From Bradyrhizobium sp. PSBB068 (lineage in GTDB: Bacteria; Pseudomonadota; Alphaproteobacteria; Rhizobiales; Xanthobacteraceae), in assembly GCA_016839165.1 (NCBI GenBank), contig CP069300.1, forward strand, positions 5,332,001 through 5,396,000: DNA of 64,000 bases. Reading direction: 5' to 3'. Both the position numbers and the translations under genes were made by a program. The notes under the pieces were generated by a model. That model had not been told where the DNA came from. It saw only the letters and a list, made by a program, of their open reading frames with translations, and ran no database searches. Below, in pieces: positions 27,900 to 36,436 of this stretch (the stretch's first letter is position 1; each line of letters starts with the position of its first letter).

Positions 27900-28834
27900 C
27901 AGACCGCCCTGCCCGTTTCAGTGTGGATCCAAGCTTCGCCGCAGGCCTTCGCCAGGTCGCGCACACGCCCGATATAGCTCTGCCGCTCGGTCACCGAGAT
28001 GACGCCGCGGGCGTCGAGCAGGTTGAACACGTGGCTCGCCTTGATGCACTGGTCGTAGGCCGGCAAGGCCATCAGATGTTCCTTTTGATTGCCACCGTCA
28101 CGCCAGCCGGCGGCGAGATATTTGCGGCAGGCCTCTTCCGCCATCCTGAACTGCTCGAACAGCATCGCGGTGTCGGCGTATTCGAAATTGTGCCGCGAAT
28201 ATTCCTGCTCGGCCTGCAGGAAGACGTCGCCATAGGTGACCTTCTCGGCGCCTTCGCGGCCGTTGAAGTTGAGGTCGTAGACGCGGTCGACGCCCTGCAC
28301 ATACATCGCGAGCCGCTCGAGCCCGTAGGTGAGTTCGCCCGCGACCGGCGCACATTCGACGCCGGCGACCTGCTGGAAGTAAGTGAACTGCGAAACTTCC
28401 ATGCCGTCGCACCAGCACTCCCAGCCGAGGCCCCAGGCGCCCAGCGTCGGGCTCTCCCAATCGTCCTCGACGAAGCGGATGTCGTGGATCGCCGAATCGA
28501 TCCCGATCGCGGCCAGCGACTTCAGGTACAGCTCCTGAAGGTTCGGCGGCGACGGCTTCATGATCACCTGGAACTGGTAGTAGTGCTGCATCCGGTTGGG
28601 ATTCTCGCCGTAGCGGCCGTCCTTCGGCCGCCGCGAGGGCTGCACATAGGCCGCGTTCCAGGGTTTTGGGCCCAGCGCGCGCAAGGTGGTCGCGGGATGG
28701 AAGGTGCCGGCGCCCATCTCCATGTCGTAGGGCTGCAGGATGACGCAACCCTGCTCGGCCCAGAACCGCTGGAGGGCCAGGATGAAGCCCTGGAACGAAC
28801 GTTCCGGGCGCATGTGGTCAGGCAGGGCGTCCAT
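27899..28834 (-). CDS. glyQ: Glycyl-tRNA synthetase alpha subunit
   Basis: 311 residues; the alpha chain carries the class II active site that activates glycine. The N-terminal [20 protein letters not shown] and [20 protein letters not shown] are family signatures. [20 protein letters not shown] and [20 protein letters not shown] are also conserved. It is upstream of and one base overlapping glyS; both subunits must be made in equal amounts. Confidence 0.97.
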   Translation of the reverse strand: MDALPDHMRPERSFQGFILALQRFWAEQGCVILQPYDMEMGAGTFHPATTLRALGPKPWNAAYVQPSRRPKDGRYGENPNRMQHYYQFQVIMKPSPPNLQELYLKSLAAIGIDSAIHDIRFVEDDWESPTLGAWGLGWECWCDGMEVSQFTYFQQVAGVECAPVAGELTYGLERLAMYVQGVDRVYDLNFNGREGAEKVTYGDVFLQAEQEYSRHNFEYADTAMLFEQFRMAEEACRKYLAAGWRDGGNQKEHLMALPAYDQCIKASHVFNLLDARGVISVTERQSYIGRVRDLAKACGEAWIHTETGRAV

Positions 28835-28952
28835 CGTTGGAATCGATCTCGCGAGGGGGTGTGAAAACGCGCGGGACCGTATCGGCGGCGGCCAATGGAA
28901 TCAAGGCGATGCCGGAAAATCCGGCACCGCCAATCTGCGGAATTTGAAGCTG

Positions 28953-29165
28953 CTAGCCCGGGCGATACGCCCCGGTCACGGGGTCGCGGCGCAGGGTCTT
29001 GATTTCGCTCGCACGCGAGGCCTCGGCCACGCGGGACAATCGCGCCTCTTCCAGTTCCTGGTTGATCCGGACGGCCGTCTTGTATGCCCAGCGGACCACG
29101 GCCAGGCCACCCAGGACGCCTGCGAATGCAATCAGCGGCGGCATCGGTCGATCCTTGTCGTTCAC
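28953..29165 (-). CDS. Small single-span membrane protein (70 aa)
   Basis: One hydrophobic segment (PPLIAFAGVLGGLAVVRWAY) is followed by a charged cytoplasmic tail with RINQELEEARLSRVAEASRA. It has no recognised domain. It starts at Met 29165; a second Met 7 codons later is possible. It lies between the S49 peptidase and glyQ on the same strand, so it is likely in the same transcript. Function unknown. Confidence 0.7.
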   Translation of the reverse strand: MNDKDRPMPPLIAFAGVLGGLAVVRWAYKTAVRINQELEEARLSRVAEASRASEIKTLRRDPVTGAYRPG

Positions 29166-29258
29166 GTCTGTCAGGCCCCAATACCCTCATTGTCGCGCAA
29201 GGCGGCCTGCGCCGCAATCGCGGTTTTGGGGCTAAATGGCGCGCTCAAATCCGCGTGT

Positions 29259-30182
29259 TCAGAGCCCGAATCTGGCCCAAATCGCCCGCGTCTCGACCGC
29301 CGAGATCAGGTCGTCCGGCAAACTCGCGAAGCCGTCCAGCGCCGCCAGCGAGCCCGCCCCGGGCGCCCGCCGGCCGAGCAGGCCGGACAGCATGCCGCTG
29401 GCGGGTGCGATCACCGGGGTCAGCACCTTCTCGCCATAGCGGGCCCGCAAGGTCGCGCGGAGATCGCCAATGCCGTCGGCAAGCCCGAGCCCAACCGCGG
29501 TCTCGCCCGCCCAGTACTCGCCGGTGAACAGCTCGTCGTCGGGCCCCTTCAGGCGGCTGCCGCGGCTCTGCTTCACCAGGTTGATGAAGGTCGCATGGAT
29601 CTCGCGCTGGATCGTCTTCAGCCGGGCGACGTCGTCGGGGTTTTCGGGCAGGAACGGATCGAGCATCGCCTTGTGGCTGCCGGCCGTATACAGCCGCCGC
29701 TCGACCCCGATCTTCTTGATCGCCTCCTGGAAGCCGAAGCTGCCGCCGACCACGCCGATCGAGCCGAGGATCGAGGACGGATCGCAATAGATCTCGTCGC
29801 CCGCGCAGGCGATCATGTAGCCGCCGGAGGCCGCGACGTCCTCGGCGAACACCAGCACCGGCAGTTTCTTCTCGGCTGCCAGTTGGCGGATGCGCAGATA
29901 GATCTGGCGCGACTGCACCGGCGAGCCGCCCGGCGAATTGATCACCAGCGCCACCGCCTTGGCATTCCGCGTACCAAAGGCGCGCTCCAGCATCTTGGCG
30001 ACGCCGGCGAGCGTCATGCCGGGCCGCAGCGGCGTCACCGCGCCTATCACGCCCGACAGCCGCACCACCGGCACCACGGCCGTGCCGCGCCGGAAACGTG
30101 CGGGCAACATTCCTTGCACGCGTTCGAGCAGTCCCGAACGTCCGCCGGAATGGCCGCGGCGATCACTTATTTGTTCACTCAT
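29259..30182 (-). CDS. S49-family serine peptidase (SppA/SohB type)
   Basis: 307 residues. S49 peptidases use a Ser-Lys dyad to degrade signal peptides or membrane-derived fragments. The nucleophile is Ser119 in VAASGGYMIACAG and the general base Lys171 in AGSHKAMLDPF. INSPGGSPVQS and SSILGSIGVVGGSF are conserved. There is no clear signal peptide, so the enzyme may be cytoplasmic and membrane-associated. It is the first gene of the leftward block leading to glyQS. Confidence 0.9.
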   Translation of the reverse strand: MSEQISDRRGHSGGRSGLLERVQGMLPARFRRGTAVVPVVRLSGVIGAVTPLRPGMTLAGVAKMLERAFGTRNAKAVALVINSPGGSPVQSRQIYLRIRQLAAEKKLPVLVFAEDVAASGGYMIACAGDEIYCDPSSILGSIGVVGGSFGFQEAIKKIGVERRLYTAGSHKAMLDPFLPENPDDVARLKTIQREIHATFINLVKQSRGSRLKGPDDELFTGEYWAGETAVGLGLADGIGDLRATLRARYGEKVLTPVIAPASGMLSGLLGRRAPGAGSLAALDGFASLPDDLISAVETRAIWARFGL

Positions 30183-30291
30183 GCCGTTACCTCGAATTAA
30201 CCACTTTTTATCACGCCACTGTCATTGGTTTCCGTGGAACGCGTTTTGCATTTTGTCATTGGGGAAGCAACGCGCGGGCGGAGAGGAATTC

Positions 30292-30390
30292 ATGAAGATC
30301 TATCTGCTGATTGTGCTGATCGGTACGCTCCTGACGGCGATCCGGTTCACATCGACGCCGGAACGCCAGTCGGAAACGGCTTCGCAGTGA
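30292..30390 (+). CDS. Possible small membrane peptide (32 aa)
   Basis: MKIYLLIVLIGTLLTAIRFT begins a 32-residue frame with one hydrophobic segment and a polar tail (STPERQSETASQ). GGAGAGGAATTC immediately upstream is a good ribosome-binding site. The S49 gene diverges from it, and TrmN6 converges. It is too short for domain assignment; it may be a real small membrane protein or chance. Confidence 0.45.
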   Translation: MKIYLLIVLIGTLLTAIRFTSTPERQSETASQ

Positions 30391-30425
30391 TTTAGTGCCA
30401 GTGACGCGGGCAGTACCGCGGCCCG

Positions 30426-31253
30426 TCAGCGCCGCGCCAGCGGCAATTCTCCCTTTCCAGCCAAGATCTCCTGCACCCATTTGTTGGGCACGCCTGCCCC
30501 ATCATTGAGCAACAGCGCGGCATGCAGCCGCGTCGGCGCCCGGCCGCCCTTGGTGGCCCGCACCAGGATTCGGATCGCCGGCGACGTCGCGTCAGCATGA
30601 ACCGGCAGCAGCTCGAGGCTGCCGAAGCCGCGGTCCAGCGCCGCCAGCACGTCGGCAATCCCGTCCGCGCGCCAGATCATCGCAAGCTGCCCGTTCGACC
30701 TGAGAAGTCGCCGCGCGGCATGAACCCAGTTCGCCAGCGTGGTCGCGGTCGCGACGTGGGCACGCTCGCGTACGCCGTCCGGCGAGGCGCGGTGCCGGGA
30801 GGGATCGTTGAACGGCGGGTTCATCAGCACGACATCCGCGCTGTCGGGCGCAAGGCCGGCCGCGGCAAAGGCCGGCGCGTCCGCTTCGACATCGAGGATG
30901 ACCACCTCGGCCATAATCGCGTTGGCACCGGCATTATTCCGGGCAAGCTCGGCCATTGCCGGGTCGATCTCGACCAGGACGAGGTCGATCCCCCTCACCC
31001 GCCGTGCCACCGCGAGCCCTGCCGCGCCGACGCCGGCGCCGAGATCGACGACGCGGTCACCTGACCGGGCCGGGGTTGCTGCGGCGAGCAGGATCGCGTC
31101 ATGGCCGGCACGGTGACCGCCTTTCGGCTGCCGCAGGCGCAACTGCCCACCGAGGAATCCGTCTTCGGTGATCTCGGCGGCCGGAAACTCCTTCTTTGAC
31201 GCGTTTTCTTTACGCGAACCGGGGTCCATCTCGCTTGGAAACGCTCTAATCAT
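30426..31253 (-). CDS. TrmN6-type tRNA1(Val) adenine(37)-N6-methyltransferase
   Basis: 275 residues from the chosen start. ITEDGFLGGQLRLRQPKGGH and RAGHDAILLAAATPA are hallmarks of the YfiC/TrmN6 family. The SAM motif is VVDLGAGVGAAGLAVA and the catalytic NPPF occurs in VVLMNPPFNDPSRHRASPDG, the arrangement for N6-adenine methylation. ATG 31253 overlaps the DUF2007 stop by 8 bases; ATG 31229 is the alternative. The first ~20 codons coincide with a dispersed repeat (31195-31250), so the N-terminus was probably acquired. Confidence 0.85.
   Translation of the reverse strand: MIRAFPSEMDPGSRKENASKKEFPAAEITEDGFLGGQLRLRQPKGGHRAGHDAILLAAATPARSGDRVVDLGAGVGAAGLAVARRVRGIDLVLVEIDPAMAELARNNAGANAIMAEVVILDVEADAPAFAAAGLAPDSADVVLMNPPFNDPSRHRASPDGVRERAHVATATTLANWVHAARRLLRSNGQLAMIWRADGIADVLAALDRGFGSLELLPVHADATSPAIRILVRATKGGRAPTRLHAALLLNDGAGVPNKWVQEILAGKGELPLARR
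31195..31250. repeat. Dispersed repeat overlapping the start of the TrmN6 gene
   Basis: Contains GACGCGTTTTCTTTACGCGA, matching the repeat at 14653-14688 in reverse. The match is about 33 of 36 bases over 31195-31230; the rest, to 31250, looks like further repeat sequence. It lies inside the N-terminal codons of the TrmN6 frame. Confidence 0.7.
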
Positions 31254-31473
31254 CGGCCCGCAATTCGTGGCCGAGGCCGGCATCGGTCAGCAGCTGGCGG
31301 GCCTCGTGGTTGTCGTCCTCATGCACCAGGATCCGCCGCGGCAGCACGCCGAGCGAGCCCTCGATGATGCTCATGTTCTGGTCCAGCACCAGATGATGGA
31401 TGTTAGCGCTGTCGAGCAGCGCCCCGATGGCGGAGACCAGCACCACGTCATTGGTCCGTACCAATTCCCGCAA
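31246..31473 (-). CDS. DUF2007 domain protein (75 aa)
   Basis: MRELVRTNDVVLVSAIGALL begins the DUF2007 fold, a small alpha/beta (ACT- or PII-like) domain. A later block is PRRILVHEDDNHEARQLLTD. These proteins are predicted to be signal-transducing or protein-binding, with no proven function. It stands divergent from the polyprenyl synthase gene and directly before TrmN6, with overlapping stop and start. Confidence 0.83.
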   Translation of the reverse strand: MRELVRTNDVVLVSAIGALLDSANIHHLVLDQNMSIIEGSLGVLPRRILVHEDDNHEARQLLTDAGLGHELRADD

Positions 31474-31536
31474 AACCCACTCTCCTATCGGCCCGGTTGT
31501 GCGGCCAATGCGTCACATGTCAACAACTTCGTGGCC

Positions 31537-31565
31537 TTGCCGCAAACCTTCGCAGTTTCTATTGT
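31537..31565 (+). promoter_or_regulatory. Predicted promoter of the polyprenyl diphosphate synthase gene
   Basis: TTGCCG (-35, 31537-31542) and TATTGT (-10, 31560-31565) are separated by 17 bases. Transcription would start about 35 bases before the GTG start at 31609. Both hexamers are near-consensus rather than perfect. Confidence 0.5.
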
Positions 31566-31608
31566 TATAGCTGAGCATAGTGCGAATTCGGCAAAATTGG
31601 AGACCAGC

Positions 31609-32619
31609 GTGGCGGTTATTGTACCCTTCGAAAGCCCGTCCAATGCTTCGATCGACGGGCTGGTGGGACTTGTCGCCGCCGACATGGAGCGCGTCAACGC
31701 GACTATCATTTCGCGAACCGGCTCCGAGGTCACCATGATCCCCGAGGTCGCCAACCATTTGATCTCCTCCGGGGGCAAGCGGTTGCGCCCGATGCTGACG
31801 CTCGCGATGGCCCAGCTCTCGGACTACACCGGCGACGGCCATATCAAGCTCGCCGCCGCGGTCGAGTTCATGCACACCGCGACCCTGCTGCACGACGACG
31901 TGGTCGACGAAAGCGAGCTGCGCCGCGGCAAATTGTCCGCGCGGATGCTGTGGGGCAATGAGGCCAGCGTGCTGGTCGGCGACTTCCTGCTCGGCCAGGC
32001 GTTCCGCATGATGGTCGAGGTCGGCTCGCTGCGCGCGCTCGACATCCTCTCGGCCGCCGCCGCCACCATCGCCGAGGGCGAGGTGATGCAGCTCGCCGCC
32101 GCCAAGAACACCGCGACCACCGAGGACGAATATCTCGCCGTGATCCGAGGCAAGACCGCGGAGCTGTTCGCGGCCGCCTGCGAGGTCGGTCCGGTGATCG
32201 CCAACCGGCCGAAGGCGGAGCAGACCGCCTGCCGCTCGGTCGGCATGAATCTCGGCATCGCCTTCCAGCTCGTCGACGACGTGCTCGACTATGGCGGCAA
32301 ATCCGCAAAACTCGGCAAGAATGTCGGCGACGATTTCCGCGAGGGCAAGATCACGCTGCCGGTGGTGCTCGCGTTCCGCCGCGGCAACGACACCGAGCGC
32401 CAGTTCTGGATCCGCGCGCTGGAGCGCGGCGAGATCGGCGCGAGCGATCTCGACCACGCGATCGGGCTGATGACCAAGCACCGCGCCCTCGAGGACACGA
32501 TCAGCCGCGCCCAGCACTATGGCGCGATGGCGGTCGACGCGCTGGCGCTATTCCCGCCCTCGCCGATGAAGACCGCGCTGGAACAGGTCGTCGCGTTCTG
32601 CCTGGCAAGATCGCACTGA
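31609..32619 (+). CDS. Long-chain polyprenyl diphosphate synthase (octa/decaprenyl type)
   Basis: 336 residues; extends farnesyl or geranylgeranyl diphosphate to the C40-C50 chain used for the ubiquinone tail. The two Asp-rich motifs are HDDVVDESELRRG and FQLVDDVLDYGG. GGKRLRPMLTLAMAQLSDY, the substrate site, is also clear. The GTG start at 31609 is supported by TTGGAGACC directly upstream and by the conserved VIVPFE start; earlier in-frame codons read through intergenic sequence. The residue before the first DD motif region is not bulky, consistent with a long product, but length cannot be fixed by eye. Confidence 0.92.
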   Translation: MAVIVPFESPSNASIDGLVGLVAADMERVNATIISRTGSEVTMIPEVANHLISSGGKRLRPMLTLAMAQLSDYTGDGHIKLAAAVEFMHTATLLHDDVVDESELRRGKLSARMLWGNEASVLVGDFLLGQAFRMMVEVGSLRALDILSAAAATIAEGEVMQLAAAKNTATTEDEYLAVIRGKTAELFAAACEVGPVIANRPKAEQTACRSVGMNLGIAFQLVDDVLDYGGKSAKLGKNVGDDFREGKITLPVVLAFRRGNDTERQFWIRALERGEIGASDLDHAIGLMTKHRALEDTISRAQHYGAMAVDALALFPPSPMKTALEQVVAFCLARSH

Positions 32620-32637
32620 CCGCGGCACATCAACGGT

Positions 32638-32759
32638 GTCGTCCCGGCGAAGGCCGGGACCCATAGCCACAGGGTTGAGTTGTCGAAGAAGGCTGCGGCC
32701 CCAGCGTCGCGCGACAATGAGTATTGGTGGTTATGGGTCCCGGCCTTCGCCGGGAGGAC
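32638..32759. repeat. Palindromic intergenic repeat, copy 2 of a two-copy family
   Basis: Ends GTCGTCCCGGCGAAGGCCGG and CCGGCCTTCGCCGGGAGGAC pair with one another. Its reverse complement aligns with 3596-3716 across the whole element, including the core GCGCGACGCTGGGGCCGC. It sits between convergent genes, as does copy 1. Confidence 0.87.
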
Positions 32760-32808
32760 GGCGAGTCCATGGCACCGTCAGGCAACTCAGTCGCAACGCC
32801 GCGCCCGC

Positions 32809-34122
32809 TCAAGCCACGTCGACCTTCATGCGCAACACCCGTTGCGACACGGCCTCGTCGAACTCGCCGCAGAGCTTGGCGGTGACGACGGTCGCGACCG
32901 CGTTGCCGATGACATTGGTGGTCGCAACCGCAATCGACATGAAGCGATAGACGCCGAACAGCACCGCCAGTCCTTCGAGCGGCAGCACTCCGGTTGCAGT
33001 GACCGTTGCCGCGAACACGACGAATGTGCCGCCGGAGACCGTCGCCGCGCCCTTCGAGGTGATGAGCATCAGCGCGAGGATGCCGAGCTGCTGGCTGAAG
33101 TCGAGCGGCACGTTGTAGGCGTTGGCGAGGAACAGGACGCCCATGGACATATAGATCGACGTTCCGTCGAGATTGAACGCATAGCCGGTCGGCAACACAA
33201 GACCGGCACATTGCCGCGAGCAACCGAGCTGCGGCAGCTTTTCCAGCAGCCGCGGCAGCACGCTTTCCGACGACGCCGTGCCCAGCACGATGAATATCTC
33301 GTCCCGGATGTAGCGCAGGAAACGGAACAGGTTGATCCCGAACAGCGCGCAAACCGTTCCCAGCACCGCGACAATGAACAGCGCCACCACGGCATAGAAA
33401 CTGAGCACGAGGTAGATCAGGGACAACAGCACTGCCGTTCCGCTCGATCCCACCGCGAATGCGACGGCGCCGAAGGTTCCGATCGGCGCGAACGACATGA
33501 TGATGTGAATGAACTCGAACAGCACCTCGGACATGCGGTTCAGCCCGGCTTCTATCGGCTGGCGCTTGTCCGATCTCAGGCGCAGCAGCGCCGCGCCAAA
33601 GATGATGGCGATGGCGAGGACTTGCAGCAATTCGCCGCGGGTGAACGCGCCGAGGAAATTGTCGGGGAAGATGTTGAGGATGAAATCCAGCGCGCCTTGC
33701 GGCTTTCCCGGAGCCGCCGGCGGCTTCACGCCGGCGCCGGCCGTCGCGGTCGCGATGCCCTTGCCGACGCCCAAAAGATTGCCGGCAACGAGTCCGAACG
33801 CGAGCGCAATCGTCGATACGATCTCGAAATAGATCATCGCAACCAGGCCGACCTTGCCGACCCGCTTGAAGTCTCCGGCCGACACGATTCCGGCTGCAAC
33901 GCACAGGAACACCAGCGGCGCCACCGCGGTCTTGATCAGACGAAGGAAGATGTCGCCGAGTATCTCGAGTTCGATCGCCAGAGACGGGAACAGGAAGCCG
34001 ACGGCCGCGCCGAGGATCATGGCGATGATCACCTGAAAGCCGAGGTTCCTCCAAAGCGGTTGCTTCGAAATCGGCGCAGGCGTCGACGTTTGGAGCCCGA
34101 GCGAGGCGGCGGCCGTAGACAT
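32809..34122 (-). CDS. Dicarboxylate/amino acid:cation symporter (DctA/GltP family)
   Basis: 437 residues, DAACS family. The serine-rich reentrant loop is GTASSESVLPRLLEKLPQLG, and the cation-substrate site is PTGYAFNLDGTSIYMSMG. The final helix contains TTNVIGNAVAT. DctA-type carriers import C4-dicarboxylates with protons or sodium. It is 65 bases downstream of the lyase gene and likely in its operon, so it may import or export the lyase's substrate or its fumarate-like product. Confidence 0.9.
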   Translation of the reverse strand: MSTAAASLGLQTSTPAPISKQPLWRNLGFQVIIAMILGAAVGFLFPSLAIELEILGDIFLRLIKTAVAPLVFLCVAAGIVSAGDFKRVGKVGLVAMIYFEIVSTIALAFGLVAGNLLGVGKGIATATAGAGVKPPAAPGKPQGALDFILNIFPDNFLGAFTRGELLQVLAIAIIFGAALLRLRSDKRQPIEAGLNRMSEVLFEFIHIIMSFAPIGTFGAVAFAVGSSGTAVLLSLIYLVLSFYAVVALFIVAVLGTVCALFGINLFRFLRYIRDEIFIVLGTASSESVLPRLLEKLPQLGCSRQCAGLVLPTGYAFNLDGTSIYMSMGVLFLANAYNVPLDFSQQLGILALMLITSKGAATVSGGTFVVFAATVTATGVLPLEGLAVLFGVYRFMSIAVATTNVIGNAVATVVTAKLCGEFDEAVSQRVLRMKVDVA

Positions 34123-34187
34123 GGATTTCCTCCGAATGCGCGTTGGTCGCGTCTATTGATGAACGGGCGATGCCGGACTGGCGCGCG

Positions 34188-35552
34188 TCAGCGCGCCGCG
34201 CTGGCCAGCACGCGGTCGACCATCTCGGGCGCAAGGCCGAGATAGTTGCGGGGCGATGTGAGCCGCTCGATCGTCGCCCGATCGATGCGCGAGGAGATTC
34301 TCGGATCGGCCGAAAGCGCGTCGGCGAGCGATATGTTCTGCTCGTTGGCGCGACGGCAGGCGTCGTAGACGACGTCGTGGGCGTCCTGGCGCCCGAGCTG
34401 CGGCGCAAGGCCCATCATCACGGCTTCCGCCACGATGAGACCGCGGCTGATGTCGAGATTCGTCGCCATCCGCGCTTCATCGACGATCAGGCCCCCGAGC
34501 GCGAACTTGGCCTGGTGCAAGGCGCCGGCCGTCAGGACGAAGCTTTCGGGGATCGCCATCCATTCGGCATGCCACGGTCCGGTCGCGCGCTCGAAGTCCT
34601 GGATCGTGGCATCGAGCATCAGGCCGGCATGCTGGCGCACGCCCTTGGCCGCCGCCAGCATGAGCTCCGACGAGATCGGATTGCGCTTCTGCGGCATGGT
34701 GGAGGACGCACCGCGGCCCTTCACAAACGGCTCGTAGACTTCGGCGAATTCGGTCGAGGTCATCATCATGATGTCGAGGGCGATCTTGCCGAGCGAGCCG
34801 GTCACGAGGCCGAGGAAGTTCACGGCTTCCGCGAGGGCGTCGCGCGCCACGTGCCAGGTCGAAACCGGCACCCCCAGCCCGAGTTCTTCGCAGAGCGCCT
34901 GCTGGACATCGAGGCCTCGGCTGCCAAGCGAGGCCAGCGTCCCGGCGGCGCCGGCGAATTGGCCGACCAGCACGCGTGGCCGCAGTTGCGCGAGCCGTTC
35001 GGCGTGGCGATCGAACATCGCAAGCCAGATCGCGCATTTGTAGCCGAACGTGACCGGCAGGGCCTGTTGCAGGTGGGTGCGGCCGGCCATCGTCGTGTCG
35101 CGATGCCGCTTGGACAGACCTGCGAGAATCCTGCGCAGCTCCGCGATGTCCTGCTCGATGATGTCAAGGCCGTCGCGCACCTGGAGGATCACGGCGCTGT
35201 CCATGATGTCCTGCGTGGTCGCGCCCCAGTGCACGTAGCGGCCGGCGTCGCCGCATTGCTTTGCCATCTGATGCACGAGCGGCAGGATCGGATAGCCGAC
35301 GATGTCGGTTTCCTGGCGCAGCAGATCGAAATCGAGCGCCGCAACGTCGGTCCGCTCAGCGATCTCGTCGGCCGCCTCGGAGGGAATGACGCCACACCGC
35401 GCCTCCGCCTTCGCGAGCGCGATCTCGACCTCGGCGTAGCGGGAAATCAGCGCGTAGTCCGAGAAGATCTCGCGCATGCGCGGCGTACCGAATGCGTCAC
35501 GAAACAGGATCGAGTCGAGAACAGTCGTGGCGGTCGGAATGGCGGCGTGCAT
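34188..35552 (-). CDS. Fumarase/aspartase-superfamily lyase (PcaB/PurB-like)
   Basis: 454 residues. The superfamily signature GRGASSTMPQKRNP is at residues 279-292, giving the flexible loop with catalytic Ser. HWGATTQDIMDSA and AGRTHLQQALP are the other two conserved regions. It is closest in look to 3-carboxy-cis,cis-muconate cycloisomerase and adenylosuccinate lyase. No other protocatechuate or purine genes are near, so a fumarate-releasing lyase on some aminosuccinate compound is possible. GGGAGG precedes the ATG. The promoter is under the two palindromes at 35574-35614. Confidence 0.85.
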   Translation of the reverse strand: MHAAIPTATTVLDSILFRDAFGTPRMREIFSDYALISRYAEVEIALAKAEARCGVIPSEAADEIAERTDVAALDFDLLRQETDIVGYPILPLVHQMAKQCGDAGRYVHWGATTQDIMDSAVILQVRDGLDIIEQDIAELRRILAGLSKRHRDTTMAGRTHLQQALPVTFGYKCAIWLAMFDRHAERLAQLRPRVLVGQFAGAAGTLASLGSRGLDVQQALCEELGLGVPVSTWHVARDALAEAVNFLGLVTGSLGKIALDIMMMTSTEFAEVYEPFVKGRGASSTMPQKRNPISSELMLAAAKGVRQHAGLMLDATIQDFERATGPWHAEWMAIPESFVLTAGALHQAKFALGGLIVDEARMATNLDISRGLIVAEAVMMGLAPQLGRQDAHDVVYDACRRANEQNISLADALSADPRISSRIDRATIERLTSPRNYLGLAPEMVDRVLASAAR

Positions 35553-35573
35553 GAGGGCCTCCCAAAGGCTTTT

Positions 35574-35589
35574 TTATGTCCGGACATAA
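35574..35589. promoter_or_regulatory. Palindromic operator, downstream copy (for the leftward lyase)
   Basis: TTATGTCCGGACATAA is a perfect 16-bp palindrome, identical to 35599-35614. It lies at about the transcription start of the leftward promoter. It is the likely binding site of the GntR-type regulator encoded next to it. Confidence 0.78.
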
Positions 35590-35590
35590 T

Positions 35591-35620
35591 CTTGTATTTT
35601 ATGTCCGGACATAATGTCAA
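35591..35620 (-). promoter_or_regulatory. Predicted promoter of the lyase-transporter operon
   Basis: Read leftward, TTGACA (35620-35615) is a perfect -35. TACAAG (35596-35591) is a reasonable -10, with an 18-base spacer. The spacer consists almost entirely of one of the two operator palindromes. Confidence 0.65.
35599..35614. promoter_or_regulatory. Palindromic operator, spacer copy
   Basis: TTATGTCCGGACATAA again. Its centre is 25 bp from that of the other copy, about 2.5 helical turns. It fills the region between -35 and -10 of the leftward promoter, an ideal position for repression. Confidence 0.78.
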
Positions 35621-35670
35621 GGGCGTGCTACCCTCGGACCGTCGGATTCGGACTGGGGGAACGTTCCAGG

Positions 35671-36405
35671 ATGGCTGAGACCCGCTACGCGCAGGTGGCG
35701 CGCGATCTCGCAGAAGGCATTGGAAACGGGCGGTTTCCCGTGGGCTCGGTGCTGCCGAAGGAGCTCGAACTGTGCGAGCAATACGGCGCGAGTCGTCACA
35801 CCGTGCGGGCTGCGATCCGGGAGTTGCAGGACCTCGGTCTGGTGTCGCGCAAGAAGAAGGCAGGGACCAGGGTCGAGGCGGCGTCGCCGTCGCGCGGCTA
35901 CCACCAATCGCTCGCCTCGGTCGAGGACCTCGTCCAGTTCGGCATCGAACACACCCGCGTCGTCCAGGAGATCAAGGATATCGTTGCCGACAAGGCTTTG
36001 GCGCGCGACCTCGGTTGCGCGGCCGGCAGCAAATGGCTCCGCATCTCCAGCCTGCGCATGAGCGCGTCATCCGGGTCGACGCCGATCGGCTGGACCGACG
36101 TGTATGTCGATCCTGCCTATGCCGAGCTGCGCGACATCGTACGCGACCACCCGCACGCACTGATCAGCGATTTGATCGAGCAGCGATATGGCCGGCGCAT
36201 CGCCGAAATCCGCCAGGACGTGCAGGCCGTCCAGCTGAACCCGGCCTCGGCGAAGGCGCTGGGAGAGAATTCAGGCGCCGCGGCGCTGCGTATCCTCCGG
36301 CGCTATCTGGATCAGGCGGGCGACACCGTCGAAATATCCGTGACCGTCCATCCGGCGGACCGGTTCACATTCTCGATGCGGCTGCGCCGCGATCGCTCGA
36401 GGTGA
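35671..36405 (+). CDS. GntR/HutC-family transcriptional regulator
   Basis: 244 residues. The N-terminal winged helix contains FPVGSVLPKELELCEQYGAS and HTVRAAIRELQDLGLVSRKK. The C-terminal UTRA ligand domain follows, with VYVDPAYAELRDIV. The Met at 35671 follows GGGGGAACG. It is divergent from the lyase-transporter genes, and the palindromes between them are probably its operators. It would then repress both directions until the carboxylate ligand binds. That model is inference. Confidence 0.9.
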   Translation: MAETRYAQVARDLAEGIGNGRFPVGSVLPKELELCEQYGASRHTVRAAIRELQDLGLVSRKKKAGTRVEAASPSRGYHQSLASVEDLVQFGIEHTRVVQEIKDIVADKALARDLGCAAGSKWLRISSLRMSASSGSTPIGWTDVYVDPAYAELRDIVRDHPHALISDLIEQRYGRRIAEIRQDVQAVQLNPASAKALGENSGAAALRILRRYLDQAGDTVEISVTVHPADRFTFSMRLRRDRSR

Positions 36406-36436
36406 ACGCGGAGCTTCTCGCCAGACGAGGCCGACA

